Assembly: GCF_018449435.1 (NCBI RefSeq)
Contig: NZ_JAHCMU010000002.1
Coordinates: forward strand, 124,001-188,000
Source: Flagellimonas sp. 389
GTDB taxonomy: Bacteria; Bacteroidota; Bacteroidia; Flavobacteriales; Flavobacteriaceae
Length of the DNA: 64,000 nucleotides
Direction: 5' to 3'
Every line of letters begins with the position of its first letter. The first letter of the stretch is position 1. The notes beneath the pieces were generated by a model. The model ran no database searches, was not told where the DNA came from, and saw only the letters and a list, made by a program, of their open reading frames with translations. Of the stretch, positions 8,705 to 16,703 are shown one piece after another. A program made the position numbers and the translations under genes.

Positions 8705-10280
8705 TTCTATATTTCCCTGATAAATCCTTACAAACAGCAGTCAACGTGTCCGTAACTTCATCTGTCAGTTTTCCAGCTTTTAACGTATCAAGAACATCTC
8801 TGTGCTTGGCGTTCATGAACGCTATAAAATCTGTTTCAAATTCTTTTACCTTTTCAACAGGGACATCCCTCAATAGGTTTTTAGAACCTGCAAAGATTAT
8901 CGCTACCTGATCTTCAACGGTAAAAGGATCATTCTGTGCCTGTTTTAGAATCTCAACGTTTCTACGTCCTTTTTCGATAACGTTCAATGTAGCGGCATCC
9001 AAATCGGAACCAAACTTGGCAAAAGCTTCCAATTCACGGAACTGTGCTTGATCCAGCTTTAAAGTACCTGCAACTTTTTTCATGGATTTGATTTGAGCCG
9101 AACCACCTACACGAGATACCGAGATACCTACGTTAATCGCTGGTCTCACCCCTTGGTTGAATAAATCCTGTTCCAAGAAGATCTGTCCGTCTGTAATAGA
9201 AATTACGTTGGTCGGGATATATGCGGATACGTCACCTGCCTGTGTTTCAATAATGGGAAGAGCCGTTAATGAGCCTCCACCTTTTACCATTGGCTTTAGA
9301 ACGTCTGGTAAATCGTTCATGTTTTTCGCGATATCATCATCGGCAATCACTTTTGCGGCACGTTCCAATAATCTTGAATGCAAATAGAAAACGTCACCAG
9401 GATATGCCTCACGTCCTGGAGGTCTTCTTAATAACAAGGATACCTCGCGATACGCCACCGCTTGTTTTGATAGATCATCATAGATAATCAACGCTGGACG
9501 ACCTGTATCTCTAAAATATTCCCCAATAGAAGCACCAGCAAATGGCGCATATACCTGCATTGGCGCAGGATCGGATGCATTTGCTGCAACTATCGTCGTA
9601 TACGCTAAGGCGCCTTTGTCTTCCAAAGTTTTTGCAATGGCAGCAACAGTAGATGCTTTCTGTCCAATAGCTACATAGATACAATATACCGGTTCACCGG
9701 CATCGTAAAATTCTTTTTGATTTAATATGGTATCGATACAAACCGTAGTCTTACCTGTTTGACGGTCACCAATAACCAATTCACGTTGTCCTCTACCCAC
9801 AGGAATCATCGCATCGATTGCTTTGATACCTGTTTGTAATGGTTCGTTTACCGGCTGACGGTAAATTACACCTGGTGCTTTTCGCTCCAATGGCATTTCG
9901 TAAGTTTCTCCGGCAATTGGGCCCTTACCATCGATTGGTGTTCCCAATGTATTTACAACCCGGCCAACAATTCCTTCTCCTACATTGATGGAAGCGATAC
10001 GTTGTGTTCTTTTTACCGTTGCGCCTTCCATAATTTCTTTGGACGGACCCAGTAATACAACACCAACATTATCTTCTTCTAGGTTCAAAACAATACCTTG
10101 CATGCCACCGTCGAACTCGACAAGCTCTCCGTACTGAACGTTTGAGAGTCCATAGACACGGGCAATACCATCCCCCACCTGCAAAACTGTACCTACTTCA
10201 TCCAAAGAAGCGGTAGCTTCAAACCCTGATAATTGTTTTTTCAAAATTGCTGATACTTCAGCTGCTTTTACTCCTGCCAT
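8700..10280 (-). CDS. atpA: ATP synthase F1 subunit alpha
   Basis: 526 residues. The Walker A motif GDRQTGKT is at residues 171-178, and the conserved block [39 protein letters not shown] is intact. Forms the non-catalytic nucleotide-binding subunits of the F1 hexamer. Gene order atpH-atpA-atpG is standard. The 54-nt spacer on its upstream side carries a heptad-repeat block ending 6 nt before the ATG. Confidence 0.99.
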   Translation of the reverse strand: MAGVKAAEVSAILKKQLSGFEATASLDEVGTVLQVGDGIARVYGLSNVQYGELVEFDGGMQGIVLNLEEDNVGVVLLGPSKEIMEGATVKRTQRIASINVGEGIVGRVVNTLGTPIDGKGPIAGETYEMPLERKAPGVIYRQPVNEPLQTGIKAIDAMIPVGRGQRELVIGDRQTGKTTVCIDTILNQKEFYDAGEPVYCIYVAIGQKASTVAAIAKTLEDKGALAYTTIVAANASDPAPMQVYAPFAGASIGEYFRDTGRPALIIYDDLSKQAVAYREVSLLLRRPPGREAYPGDVFYLHSRLLERAAKVIADDDIAKNMNDLPDVLKPMVKGGGSLTALPIIETQAGDVSAYIPTNVISITDGQIFLEQDLFNQGVRPAINVGISVSRVGGSAQIKSMKKVAGTLKLDQAQFRELEAFAKFGSDLDAATLNVIEKGRRNVEILKQAQNDPFTVEDQVAIIFAGSKNLLRDVPVEKVKEFETDFIAFMNAKHRDVLDTLKAGKLTDEVTDTLTAVCKDLSGKYRS

Positions 10281-10286
10281 TTTTCT

Positions 10287-10321
10287 AGATATAAGACATA
10301 AGAACCAAGACGTTAGATACT
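10287..10321 (+). repeat. Degenerate heptad block upstream of atpA
   Basis: Five consecutive 7-mers all starting AGA: AGATATA, AGACATA, AGAACCA, AGACGTT, AGATACT. On the coding strand the block ends 6 nt (AGAAAA) before the atpA ATG, the same spacing as at atpG. Confidence 0.85.
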
Positions 10322-10334
10322 CGGTTCGCTTTAT

Positions 10335-10874
10335 TTATAGACTATTTGTAAATTCTCTTTTTAATCTGTCCAACTTGTTTGCTACACTGGCATCGTACTG
10401 TAAATCGCCAACACGCAACACAAATCCTCCTATGATGCTTTCATCAATCTTGTTTTCTATCGTAACCTTGTTGCCGGTCATTTTTGCAACTTCCGCCAAC
10501 GCCTTCTTTTCCAAAGCTGTCGTCAAAGGAACCGCGGTAGTAACAAAAGCTACATCCTCTCCTTTTAATTGCTCATGGAGAATAATATACTTTAAGGCTA
10601 CTTCTTGCAACAGTGCAATTCGTTTATTATCCGTTAATGTGCTGATAAGTCCTTTTGTAATCTCATCTGAACTCTTGAAAATTTCCTGTAGCGAGTCTTT
10701 TTTTACCTGACCCTTTACAACAGGGCTCTCCAAGAAATTTTGAAGCTCTGTATTTTCAGCAATTGTAGCTGTTATTTCTCGCATGTCCTTTTCTACAGCA
10801 GCTGCCGCTTTTTTTTCCAATGCGAAATCCAAGGTTGCTTTTGCGTAGCGTATGGCCGCTCTACTTTCGTTCAT
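10335..10874 (-). CDS. atpH: ATP synthase F1 subunit delta
   Basis: 179 residues, the usual size of the OSCP/delta family. It has the N-terminal helical bundle (RAAIRYAKATLDFALEKK) and the C-terminal signature ESIIGGFVLRVGDLQYDASVANKLDRL (about residues 145-171). It ties the peripheral stalk (subunit b) to the top of F1. Separated from atpF by 6 nt, so the two are translated from one message. Confidence 0.96.
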   Translation of the reverse strand: MNESRAAIRYAKATLDFALEKKAAAAVEKDMREITATIAENTELQNFLESPVVKGQVKKDSLQEIFKSSDEITKGLISTLTDNKRIALLQEVALKYIILHEQLKGEDVAFVTTAVPLTTALEKKALAEVAKMTGNKVTIENKIDESIIGGFVLRVGDLQYDASVANKLDRLKREFTNSL

Positions 10875-10880
10875 CTCCTT

Positions 10881-11381
10881 CTAGTTCAATTCGATATCGC
10901 CCAACATATCGTCGACCAATTTCAGTTGCTTCTTCTTGTCGGATAATTCTTCTTTGATCACTTTTTCAGCAATCTCCACAGAAAGATTTGCAACCTGAGC
11001 CTTGATGTCGGCAACGGCAGCTTTCTTTTCGCTTTCGATAGTTGCTTGGGCCTGCTTGACCAATTTATCGCCTTCTACCTGAGCTTGTTCTTTGGCATCG
11101 GCAACAATCTTATCTTTGATTTCACGAGCTTCTTTAAGCATTGCTTCTCTTTCTGCTCTTGCTTCCTTTAAAAGTTTTTCGCTGTCCGCAGTTACGTTCT
11201 GCATTTCCTTTTTTGCATCTTCAGCGGCATCCAATGCATTTTTTATACCGTCTTCGCGATCATTTACAGCTTTTAAGATAGGTTTCCAAGCAAACTTCCA
11301 CATGAGGAACAACAACAACCCGAACAATAAGGTTTGCCAGAAAAACAGTCCTAACGAAAACTCTTCCAATAACTTAGCCAT
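10881..11381 (-). CDS. atpF: ATP synthase F0 subunit b
   Basis: 166 residues. One N-terminal membrane span (about residues 10-30: LFFWQTLLFGLLLFLMWKF) is followed by a long charged Ala/Lys/Glu-rich coiled coil, as expected of the peripheral stalk. The preceding spacer to atpE contains a 9-bp perfect hairpin that may set the c:b expression ratio. Downstream spacing to atpH is 6 nt. Confidence 0.96.
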   Translation of the reverse strand: MAKLLEEFSLGLFFWQTLLFGLLLFLMWKFAWKPILKAVNDREDGIKNALDAAEDAKKEMQNVTADSEKLLKEARAEREAMLKEAREIKDKIVADAKEQAQVEGDKLVKQAQATIESEKKAAVADIKAQVANLSVEIAEKVIKEELSDKKKQLKLVDDMLGDIELN

Positions 11382-11420
11382 AATTCTTTTTTATTTGTAT
11401 ACATTTTTAAACAAAGCAAG

Positions 11421-11443
11421 GGCTGTAACCAACCGTTACAGCC
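11421..11443 (-). promoter_or_regulatory. Intercistronic hairpin between atpE and atpF
   Basis: GGCTGTAAC (11421-11429), loop CAACC, GTTACAGCC (11435-11443) give a perfect 9-bp stem with a 5-nt loop, 20 nt after the atpE stop codon. On the coding (minus) strand it is not followed by a T-run (CTTGCTTTG), so it is more likely a stability element or weak attenuator than a full terminator. Confidence 0.7.
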
Positions 11444-11463
11444 TTTTGCCTTAGATGTTCTGA

Positions 11464-11655
11464 TTATACTGCAAATAAAGCAGCAAAACCAATACCTTCA
11501 ATCAACGCTGCCGCAATCAACATCGCTGTTTGGATTTTTCCGTAAGCTTCAGGCTGACGTGCTATAGCATCCATTGCAGAACCACCGATTCTACCGATAC
11601 CCATACCAACACCAATAACTACTAAACCTGCACCTACCATTACTGGAATTTCCAT
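11464..11655 (-). CDS. atpE: ATP synthase F0 subunit c
   Basis: A 63-residue hairpin of two membrane helices joined by the polar loop ARQPE (residues 32-36) that contacts gamma and epsilon. The ion-carrying carboxylate is Glu53 in AALIEGIGFA. Helix 1 is Gly-rich (GVGMGIGRIGG) as in c-rings. I see no Gln in helix 1 of the kind found in sodium-binding rings, so proton coupling is likely, by inference. Lies between atpB and atpF. Confidence 0.97.
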   Translation of the reverse strand: MEIPVMVGAGLVVIGVGMGIGRIGGSAMDAIARQPEAYGKIQTAMLIAAALIEGIGFAALFAV

Positions 11656-11662
11656 ATCTATC

Positions 11663-11690
11663 TAGTTTAAAAATTAAAAATTCAATACTT
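11663..11690 (+). repeat. Weak heptad block upstream of atpE
   Basis: Four consecutive 7-mers: TAGTTTA, AAAATTA, AAAATTC, AATACTT. Less regular than the other blocks. It is A+T-rich, so chance is harder to exclude. Confidence 0.4.
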
Positions 11691-11703
11691 AGTTGCCTCC
11701 CTA

Positions 11704-11725
11704 TGATTTCGACTACGCTCAATCA
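11704..11725. repeat. Short palindromic repeat with TTTCGACTACGCTCAA core
   Basis: TGATT (11704-11708) and AATCA (11721-11725) flank a core TCGACTACGCTC, in the atpB-atpE spacer. A very similar core (TTTCGACTTCGCTAAA) sits inside the hairpin at 20041-20068. From memory this core is common as a dispersed element in flavobacterial genomes. Confidence 0.55.
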
Positions 11726-11744
11726 ACGGTCGGAATAATTATAA

Positions 11745-12875
11745 TTAATGGGCAGTTTCTGCCTCATGCTCATGTTCGTGCTCATGTTCTTCAGAGGCAA
11801 ATCCGAAATACAGGGCAGACAACATGGTGAAAATATATGCTTGTAGCAATGCTACCAATACTTCAATCAATGAAATTGCAAAGGCCAGTCCAAAGGATAA
11901 TGGACTTCCCAACCAACTTTTAAAGATGAACATTAACCCGATCAAGCTCATCAATACAATATGTCCCGCCTGCATGTTTGCGTATAAACGAATCAATAAT
12001 GAAAATGGCTTAATGAACAGTCCTAAAATTTCAATAGGAACCAATATAATGTACAATGGAATCTTTGCATACCAAGGCATGGAATCACCAAGCGGATTAA
12101 ACTGGTGCATCCAATAATCTTTTGTCCCGGTTAAATTAGTAATCAAGAATACCATTAGAGCCAAAGCAAATGTTATAGCTATGTTTCCCGTAACATTAAC
12201 TCCAAGTGGTGTCATACCGAACATGTTCAAAAACCAAATAAAGAAAAATATGGTCAGTAGAAACGGCATGTATTTTCCATATCGCTTCTCACCAATATTT
12301 GGTCTAGCAATGTCATCTCTAATATATAGTACAATAGGTTCAAAAAATCTTCCTGCTCCTGTTGGCACGCCGTTATTTTTCGCATATGATCTTGCAAGAC
12401 TGGAGAACAACCACAACATTAAAGCTCCGGTAATGATAATCATTACCACATTTTTTGTGATTGATAAGTCCAAAGGTTTTACATTGGTAGCATGATGCTC
12501 TTCATCATAATTGATGGTTCCTTCGGCATCTGTCTTATATACTTTACCGTGGTAGAGTTTGTAATAATTTCCATCTACTTCAGCTAAAGTCTCGCCATGG
12601 TGAAATTTTGAAGAAGAAAATACCATTAATCCGTTATCCCATAGAATAACAGGTAATGGAAAACCAACATATTTGTGTTCCCCGTCATCTGTTGTGTAAG
12701 AAAATAATGAAAAGTCGTGGGAATCTTGAAGGTGATGGGTGATGTATTCCTTTATTTCGGTCTTCAGGTCTTTGCCGTGATTTCCGGCTTCGCTATCCTT
12801 TTCACTTGCAAAAGTGAACTGACCTAAAAAAAGTGTTGCAACTAAAAGAATTTTTGTAAAAACAGTTTTTCGCAT
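11745..12875 (-). CDS. atpB: ATP synthase F0 subunit a
   Basis: 376 residues. A signal peptide (residues 1-23, ending in FASEKDS) and a long extracytoplasmic segment of about 110 residues precede the membrane part, an extension typical of Bacteroidota subunit a. The conserved region FIKPFSLLIRLYANMQAGHIVL contains the essential arginine of the ion half-channels. The His/Glu-rich tail (EEHEHEHEHEAETAH) is unusual in composition. First structural gene of atpBEFHAG, with its own candidate promoter upstream. Confidence 0.97.
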   Translation of the reverse strand: MRKTVFTKILLVATLFLGQFTFASEKDSEAGNHGKDLKTEIKEYITHHLQDSHDFSLFSYTTDDGEHKYVGFPLPVILWDNGLMVFSSSKFHHGETLAEVDGNYYKLYHGKVYKTDAEGTINYDEEHHATNVKPLDLSITKNVVMIIITGALMLWLFSSLARSYAKNNGVPTGAGRFFEPIVLYIRDDIARPNIGEKRYGKYMPFLLTIFFFIWFLNMFGMTPLGVNVTGNIAITFALALMVFLITNLTGTKDYWMHQFNPLGDSMPWYAKIPLYIILVPIEILGLFIKPFSLLIRLYANMQAGHIVLMSLIGLMFIFKSWLGSPLSFGLAFAISLIEVLVALLQAYIFTMLSALYFGFASEEHEHEHEHEAETAH

Positions 12876-12908
12876 TTTGCTCAGAATATCGGTCTTTCAA
12901 AATCCGTG

Positions 12909-12916
12909 CAAATGTA
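12909..12916 (-). promoter_or_regulatory. Candidate promoter -7 box for atpB operon
   Basis: Minus-strand TACATTTG matches the Bacteroidota sigma consensus TAnnTTTG, 34 nt before the atpB ATG, inside the 101-nt gap after the DUF6168 gene. I do not see a well-spaced TTG -33 element. Confidence 0.5.
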
Positions 12917-12976
12917 AGTCTTTCTAACAAAAAGAAAAAAGCTTTCAAACTTTTATTTAAAAGTAGGTTAGGTGAG

Positions 12977-13384
12977 TTATAGCTTAGGTGAATCTTCTAG
13001 ATTTTTGAGCATTTTTGAAGTGAAAAAGGTCTCTAAAAACAGTGCTATGGCATATGGAATAAAAAAGGCTGCAAACTCCATGGCAGACATGTCCCCGTCT
13101 TCCTTGTAGGTTGGATAGAAGAACAGAAAGAAAATGATAAATTTCAAGAAGCTGCCCCCCATGAACAAAAATCCGATCTGGTTTTTTAGTTTCTCCTTAA
13201 AATGATTCAACAAGATAAAAACTGCAGCGGCCAAAAAACCGTTTACCAGATAAGACCGTACAATAAGGTTGTCTAATGTGGGCAAGTCCTTACTTTCTAG
13301 AACAAGTACATGTAGTCCAAAGGAAAGAAACAAGGAAAGTGCAAGAAGTAAAAAAAATTGAGTGGGCAGGTTGAACTTTGACAT
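12977..13384 (-). CDS. DUF6168 family membrane protein
   Basis: 135 residues with four hydrophobic segments (about 10-28, 47-62, 73-90 and 104-122). Found next to ATP synthase genes in flavobacteria, in the place of the poorly conserved AtpI-type accessory gene. Its start overlaps the last base of the atpZ stop region. A role in assembly of the F0 sector is inferred from position only. Confidence 0.7.
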   Translation of the reverse strand: MSKFNLPTQFFLLLALSLFLSFGLHVLVLESKDLPTLDNLIVRSYLVNGFLAAAVFILLNHFKEKLKNQIGFLFMGGSFLKFIIFFLFFYPTYKEDGDMSAMEFAAFFIPYAIALFLETFFTSKMLKNLEDSPKL

Positions 13385-13611
13385 TAATACTTAATACGTT
13401 TCAATTGCTGCAAAACTACCCAAATCGAAATTGCCACTCCTAATAAAGTGGCAATTACAGTGAAAATATTTTTTTCGCTTTCATAATGGGTATCCAACCA
13501 TTTTCCACCCTTGACGGCCAAAAATATAATAGCGCCCATTTCAAAAGCAATGCCGGACAGCATTGCCGCATTCTTAAGATTGTTCTTCTTAGGAGACTTT
13601 TGCTGGCTCAT
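13384..13611 (-). CDS. AtpZ/AtpI family ATP synthase accessory protein
   Basis: 75 residues from the ATG at 13609-13611. A longer frame to 13728 exists but would run far into the bactofilin gene. Two membrane helices (about 18-36 and 46-66) enclose the AtpZ-like pattern GGKWLDTHYE. Members of this family are encoded before F0 genes and are thought to help c-ring assembly or act as a cation channel. The start lies inside the last 23 nt of the bactofilin gene in another frame. Confidence 0.75.
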   Translation of the reverse strand: MSQQKSPKKNNLKNAAMLSGIAFEMGAIIFLAVKGGKWLDTHYESEKNIFTVIATLLGVAISIWVVLQQLKRIKY

Positions 13612-14026
13612 TGGTCTTTGTCGACTGCTGCTGCAATCTATTTGGTGTAGCTGTTCCGCCAACAGCTCCTTTGCCCATTGTACATGAGGCATTGAACGTA
13701 GCTCCCGGCTCAACGGCCAATTTAGCAACGGTTACGTTACCTTCAATATAAGCAGAGGCTTTTAAAGAAAGTAAGTCTTTAACCAAAAGTTCTCCGTTGA
13801 ACTTTCCTTCAATGTCAGCGTTTACACATTCTACTTTACCATTAATGTAACCATCTTTTCCAATGACTACTTTTCCAGAGGTCTTTACGTTACCTTCCAA
13901 TTTTCCATCGATTCTGAAATCAGCTTCGGAAGTAATGTCACCTTTAATCTTTGTGTTCTTTTCAATTCTGTTGGGTTGTCCACCAAATTCTGTCATAGGG
14001 CGAGGTTTTTTGTTGTCTGAAAACAT
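13589..14026 (-). CDS. Bactofilin (polymer-forming cytoskeletal protein)
   Basis: 145 residues. The central right-handed beta-helix shows regularly spaced turns: GDITSEADFRIDGKLEGNVKTSG, KVVIGKDGYINGKVECVNADIEGKFNG, SLKASAYIEGNVTVAKLAVEPGATF. Bactofilins self-assemble into filaments on the inner face of the membrane and position envelope machinery. Lies between sprE (6 nt upstream) and atpZ (23-nt overlap), so it is part of that transcript. Confidence 0.93.
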   Translation of the reverse strand: MFSDNKKPRPMTEFGGQPNRIEKNTKIKGDITSEADFRIDGKLEGNVKTSGKVVIGKDGYINGKVECVNADIEGKFNGELLVKDLLSLKASAYIEGNVTVAKLAVEPGATFNASCTMGKGAVGGTATPNRLQQQSTKTNEPAKVS

Positions 14027-14032
14027 TGTTTT

Positions 14033-16588
14033 CTAGGGTTTTGGGGTTAATATATGTTCTTTGTATGATTCTAAATTCTTGTGTACTTGTATTATTTTGT
14101 AATTGTCGGATAAAACTACAAAATTCTCGTCTTTGATGCGGTAGTCCTTGTTGTTTTTTATAAGCTCCGCATAGCCTAGCGCAAAATCTTTGGATTTGAA
14201 ACCGTGTACTACCACAAATTGGTCTTCCAAGTTATAAATATCCTTGGAAATCACGTTTTTATATTTTAAATCTACGATGGATTCCTCGAGTCTATTTTTA
14301 AGTTCCAACGCTTTTTCATTGTCCTTTATTTTAAAAGGGAAGACGACCTTCCAATTTCCAGCACCAGAAGAACCCGTTTCTGGAGAAAAGTCTTTGCGCT
14401 CTAATTTTGGCAATTGCTCTGCAATTACTTGTCCCGCTTTTTTACCTTCGGGATTGTTAGGGTAGGTAAGCGCAACATAATTTAAGGCCTCTTTAAAGGG
14501 CTCAAAACCTTGAAGGCGACCTATGGCATTTGCCTTCAACATTTCAAACTTGGGAACTATAGGGTCTCCCGTAAACTGATTGATATATAATTGCGCTCTG
14601 GTGATTACCTCTAGATATTCCTGTTTTTGATATCGCTTGTACAAGGAAGCATACCTCGCATCTGGGCTGTCCGTATTTCCTTCCAATACGGCCTGGGGAT
14701 TTAAGAGAATCTCTGCATAACGTGTGTCCGCATGGTTGGTAATGATATCTTGTTTCATGTTACGTGCCAACGGACTACCTGTTTCTTCATAAATTTTATA
14801 GAGATTGTATTTTGAAGGCAGTATCAATCGTTGTTCTGGGTTTGAGGCAAGTACTTGTTCCAGTTTCCCAGCGGCCAATGTATTTTCTTTGAACTTTTCT
14901 TTGTAAATCAACCCTAATTGATAGTTGGCAAAATTTCTTTCTGTTCGTAAACTGTCGATAATGGCAACATCTGTGGGGACCTGTTCCAAATAAAAGTCGA
15001 CCGAATATTTTTGTTCTTCGGTCAGTTGTTCTGTAGCTTGTCCGTTAGCTAAAACATCCTCCCCGGTAGCTTCAGATGGTAACGCTCTATTTTTATTGCT
15101 CCATCGCCAGTCATCTTCCAATTCGCGATTTCCCCAACGGGTTTTAAAATCGTTTTTTCCGTATCCAAGGCTGGTCACATTATAAAAATAGAACTTCCCT
15201 TGATTCTCTTTTCCTCCCTTAGTCTCAGCAAATGCCGCAAAACCAGCGGTGGTTCTTTTTAACTCTTTCTCTAGAGCTGCCTCTTCCTTGCGCTTTAATT
15301 CTGCTATATAGTCCTCAAAATATGCTTTGCGCTCGGCTTCTGGCATTTCGTAAACGGTGATGGTGCTGTCCGCATATTGTACAATGTCCTCGTACTTGAT
15401 GACATCTTCAAGATTGTCCAGTTTCTTTTTGATTCTTCTGTGTTTTCTCGAATTTTCTTTAAGGTTGGTCAACGTACTATCGTAGTAAGCACCTGCAATT
15501 TTGTACTCGTTCTGATCAAAGTTATAATCTGCTAAAGTCTGATAGTTTAAGGAGTTCAATTTGCGGTCCCCTCGATTGGCCCTTAGTGATTTATTGTAAT
15601 ACACTATCGCCAAACTGTCCGTTTGGTTTGCCAAATGGTATTGTGCGATTTCCCTGTAAATCTTATCCAAAAAAGGCCTGTTCTCCCTATTCTCCTCCAA
15701 ATCTGTGAGATATTCCAGTAATTCTTCCTTATTGGAATCCGTAATCTCTGTGTTTTGGATTTTCTTTAGATGGGCATTGATCATATAGACTCTGGGCGAT
15801 CTTCTGTTGAGGTCAATTACTTTGTCATAGGCATAATTGGCACTGTCCTTAAACCCTAGTTCATTGTAAAGCTGCCCAATAATAAATAGGTATCTTCCTT
15901 TTTCTGGATTCTTCTTCGTGTAGGCTTGTGCTATTTTTAATTTTTGAATCGCGGTATCCTTTGCTTTCAAATTTATAAAGCATTGTGCTATCACTGCGTT
16001 GGCATCTGCATACTCTTGGTCCTTCAACTTCTCGAATTTGAACATTCGTCTTAGGTTCTTAATCGCCAGTTCCGGATTGTCCAAACGCATATTGGTCTTT
16101 TCGCGCCAAATGGTAGCCTCGTTCAGTTTGTCGCTCTCGGTATATTTTCTAAGGATGTAATTAAAAGATTCCAAGGCAGGAATGTAACGTTGGTCAAAAT
16201 AACGTGCTTTGCCCAACAAAAGGAAGGCTTCATCCGTTTGTGGATTTCGCTCTTCATCCTTAATATCCATGCTGTGCTTTTGAATAGCTTTTGTAGCTTT
16301 TTCTTCAGCAATGATAAAATTTGGGTTATTGTCCTCTGAATCCAGTTTTATTTCTTCGGTAACTTCCAAACGTTCTACGGGCAGTATTTCCCAATAGTCA
16401 TCTCTGTAGCTGGTATTTAATTCTTCCCTCCCAAGTTCAAACGCAATATTGCCATTGTACAGGGTGTTGTACTTGGTGTTGAGCGCATGCCAATTGCGGT
16501 TGATGAACTTGTCCTTTTTGGTAGAGCATGAATTAAATGTCAGGCCTACAAAGACAAATACGATAATAAAAGAATGTTGAAGCTTCAA
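14033..16588 (-). CDS. sprE: SprE/PorW-type TPR lipoprotein (gliding, type IX secretion)
   Basis: 851 residues. The signal peptide ends in a lipobox (LTFNSC, Cys21), then CSTKKDKFINRNWHALNTKYN, the characteristic N-terminus of the family. A long TPR-rich body follows (for example ALESFNYILRKYTES, AIQKLKIAQAYTKKNPEKG). The start codon is TTG (16586-16588), which gives a good signal peptide. SprE in Flavobacterium johnsoniae and PorW in Porphyromonas are required for type IX secretion and, in the former, gliding. The assignment rests on these recognised features. Followed by bactofilin after 6 nt. Confidence 0.88.
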   Translation of the reverse strand: MKLQHSFIIVFVFVGLTFNSCSTKKDKFINRNWHALNTKYNTLYNGNIAFELGREELNTSYRDDYWEILPVERLEVTEEIKLDSEDNNPNFIIAEEKATKAIQKHSMDIKDEERNPQTDEAFLLLGKARYFDQRYIPALESFNYILRKYTESDKLNEATIWREKTNMRLDNPELAIKNLRRMFKFEKLKDQEYADANAVIAQCFINLKAKDTAIQKLKIAQAYTKKNPEKGRYLFIIGQLYNELGFKDSANYAYDKVIDLNRRSPRVYMINAHLKKIQNTEITDSNKEELLEYLTDLEENRENRPFLDKIYREIAQYHLANQTDSLAIVYYNKSLRANRGDRKLNSLNYQTLADYNFDQNEYKIAGAYYDSTLTNLKENSRKHRRIKKKLDNLEDVIKYEDIVQYADSTITVYEMPEAERKAYFEDYIAELKRKEEAALEKELKRTTAGFAAFAETKGGKENQGKFYFYNVTSLGYGKNDFKTRWGNRELEDDWRWSNKNRALPSEATGEDVLANGQATEQLTEEQKYSVDFYLEQVPTDVAIIDSLRTERNFANYQLGLIYKEKFKENTLAAGKLEQVLASNPEQRLILPSKYNLYKIYEETGSPLARNMKQDIITNHADTRYAEILLNPQAVLEGNTDSPDARYASLYKRYQKQEYLEVITRAQLYINQFTGDPIVPKFEMLKANAIGRLQGFEPFKEALNYVALTYPNNPEGKKAGQVIAEQLPKLERKDFSPETGSSGAGNWKVVFPFKIKDNEKALELKNRLEESIVDLKYKNVISKDIYNLEDQFVVVHGFKSKDFALGYAELIKNNKDYRIKDENFVVLSDNYKIIQVHKNLESYKEHILTPKP

Positions 16589-16703
16589 AATTATAGGTAA
16601 TCGTGTTTATTCTTAACTTAAAAACTATCAGAATATTATGTAGCTCATCGGTAAAATGCAATATTTTTTTCTGACCTCAAAAAGCATTAACATTAAAGTG
16701 TTC

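Noticed and set aside
13612..13728. Longer N-terminus for atpZ from the ATG near 13728
   Set aside because: It would lie wholly inside the bactofilin gene in another frame and adds sequence unlike any AtpZ protein; the ATG at 13611 gives a normal-length protein.
16589..16600. TAATTTTG at the sprE start as a promoter
   Set aside because: The box overlaps the TTG start codon itself, so it cannot drive this reading; probably chance.
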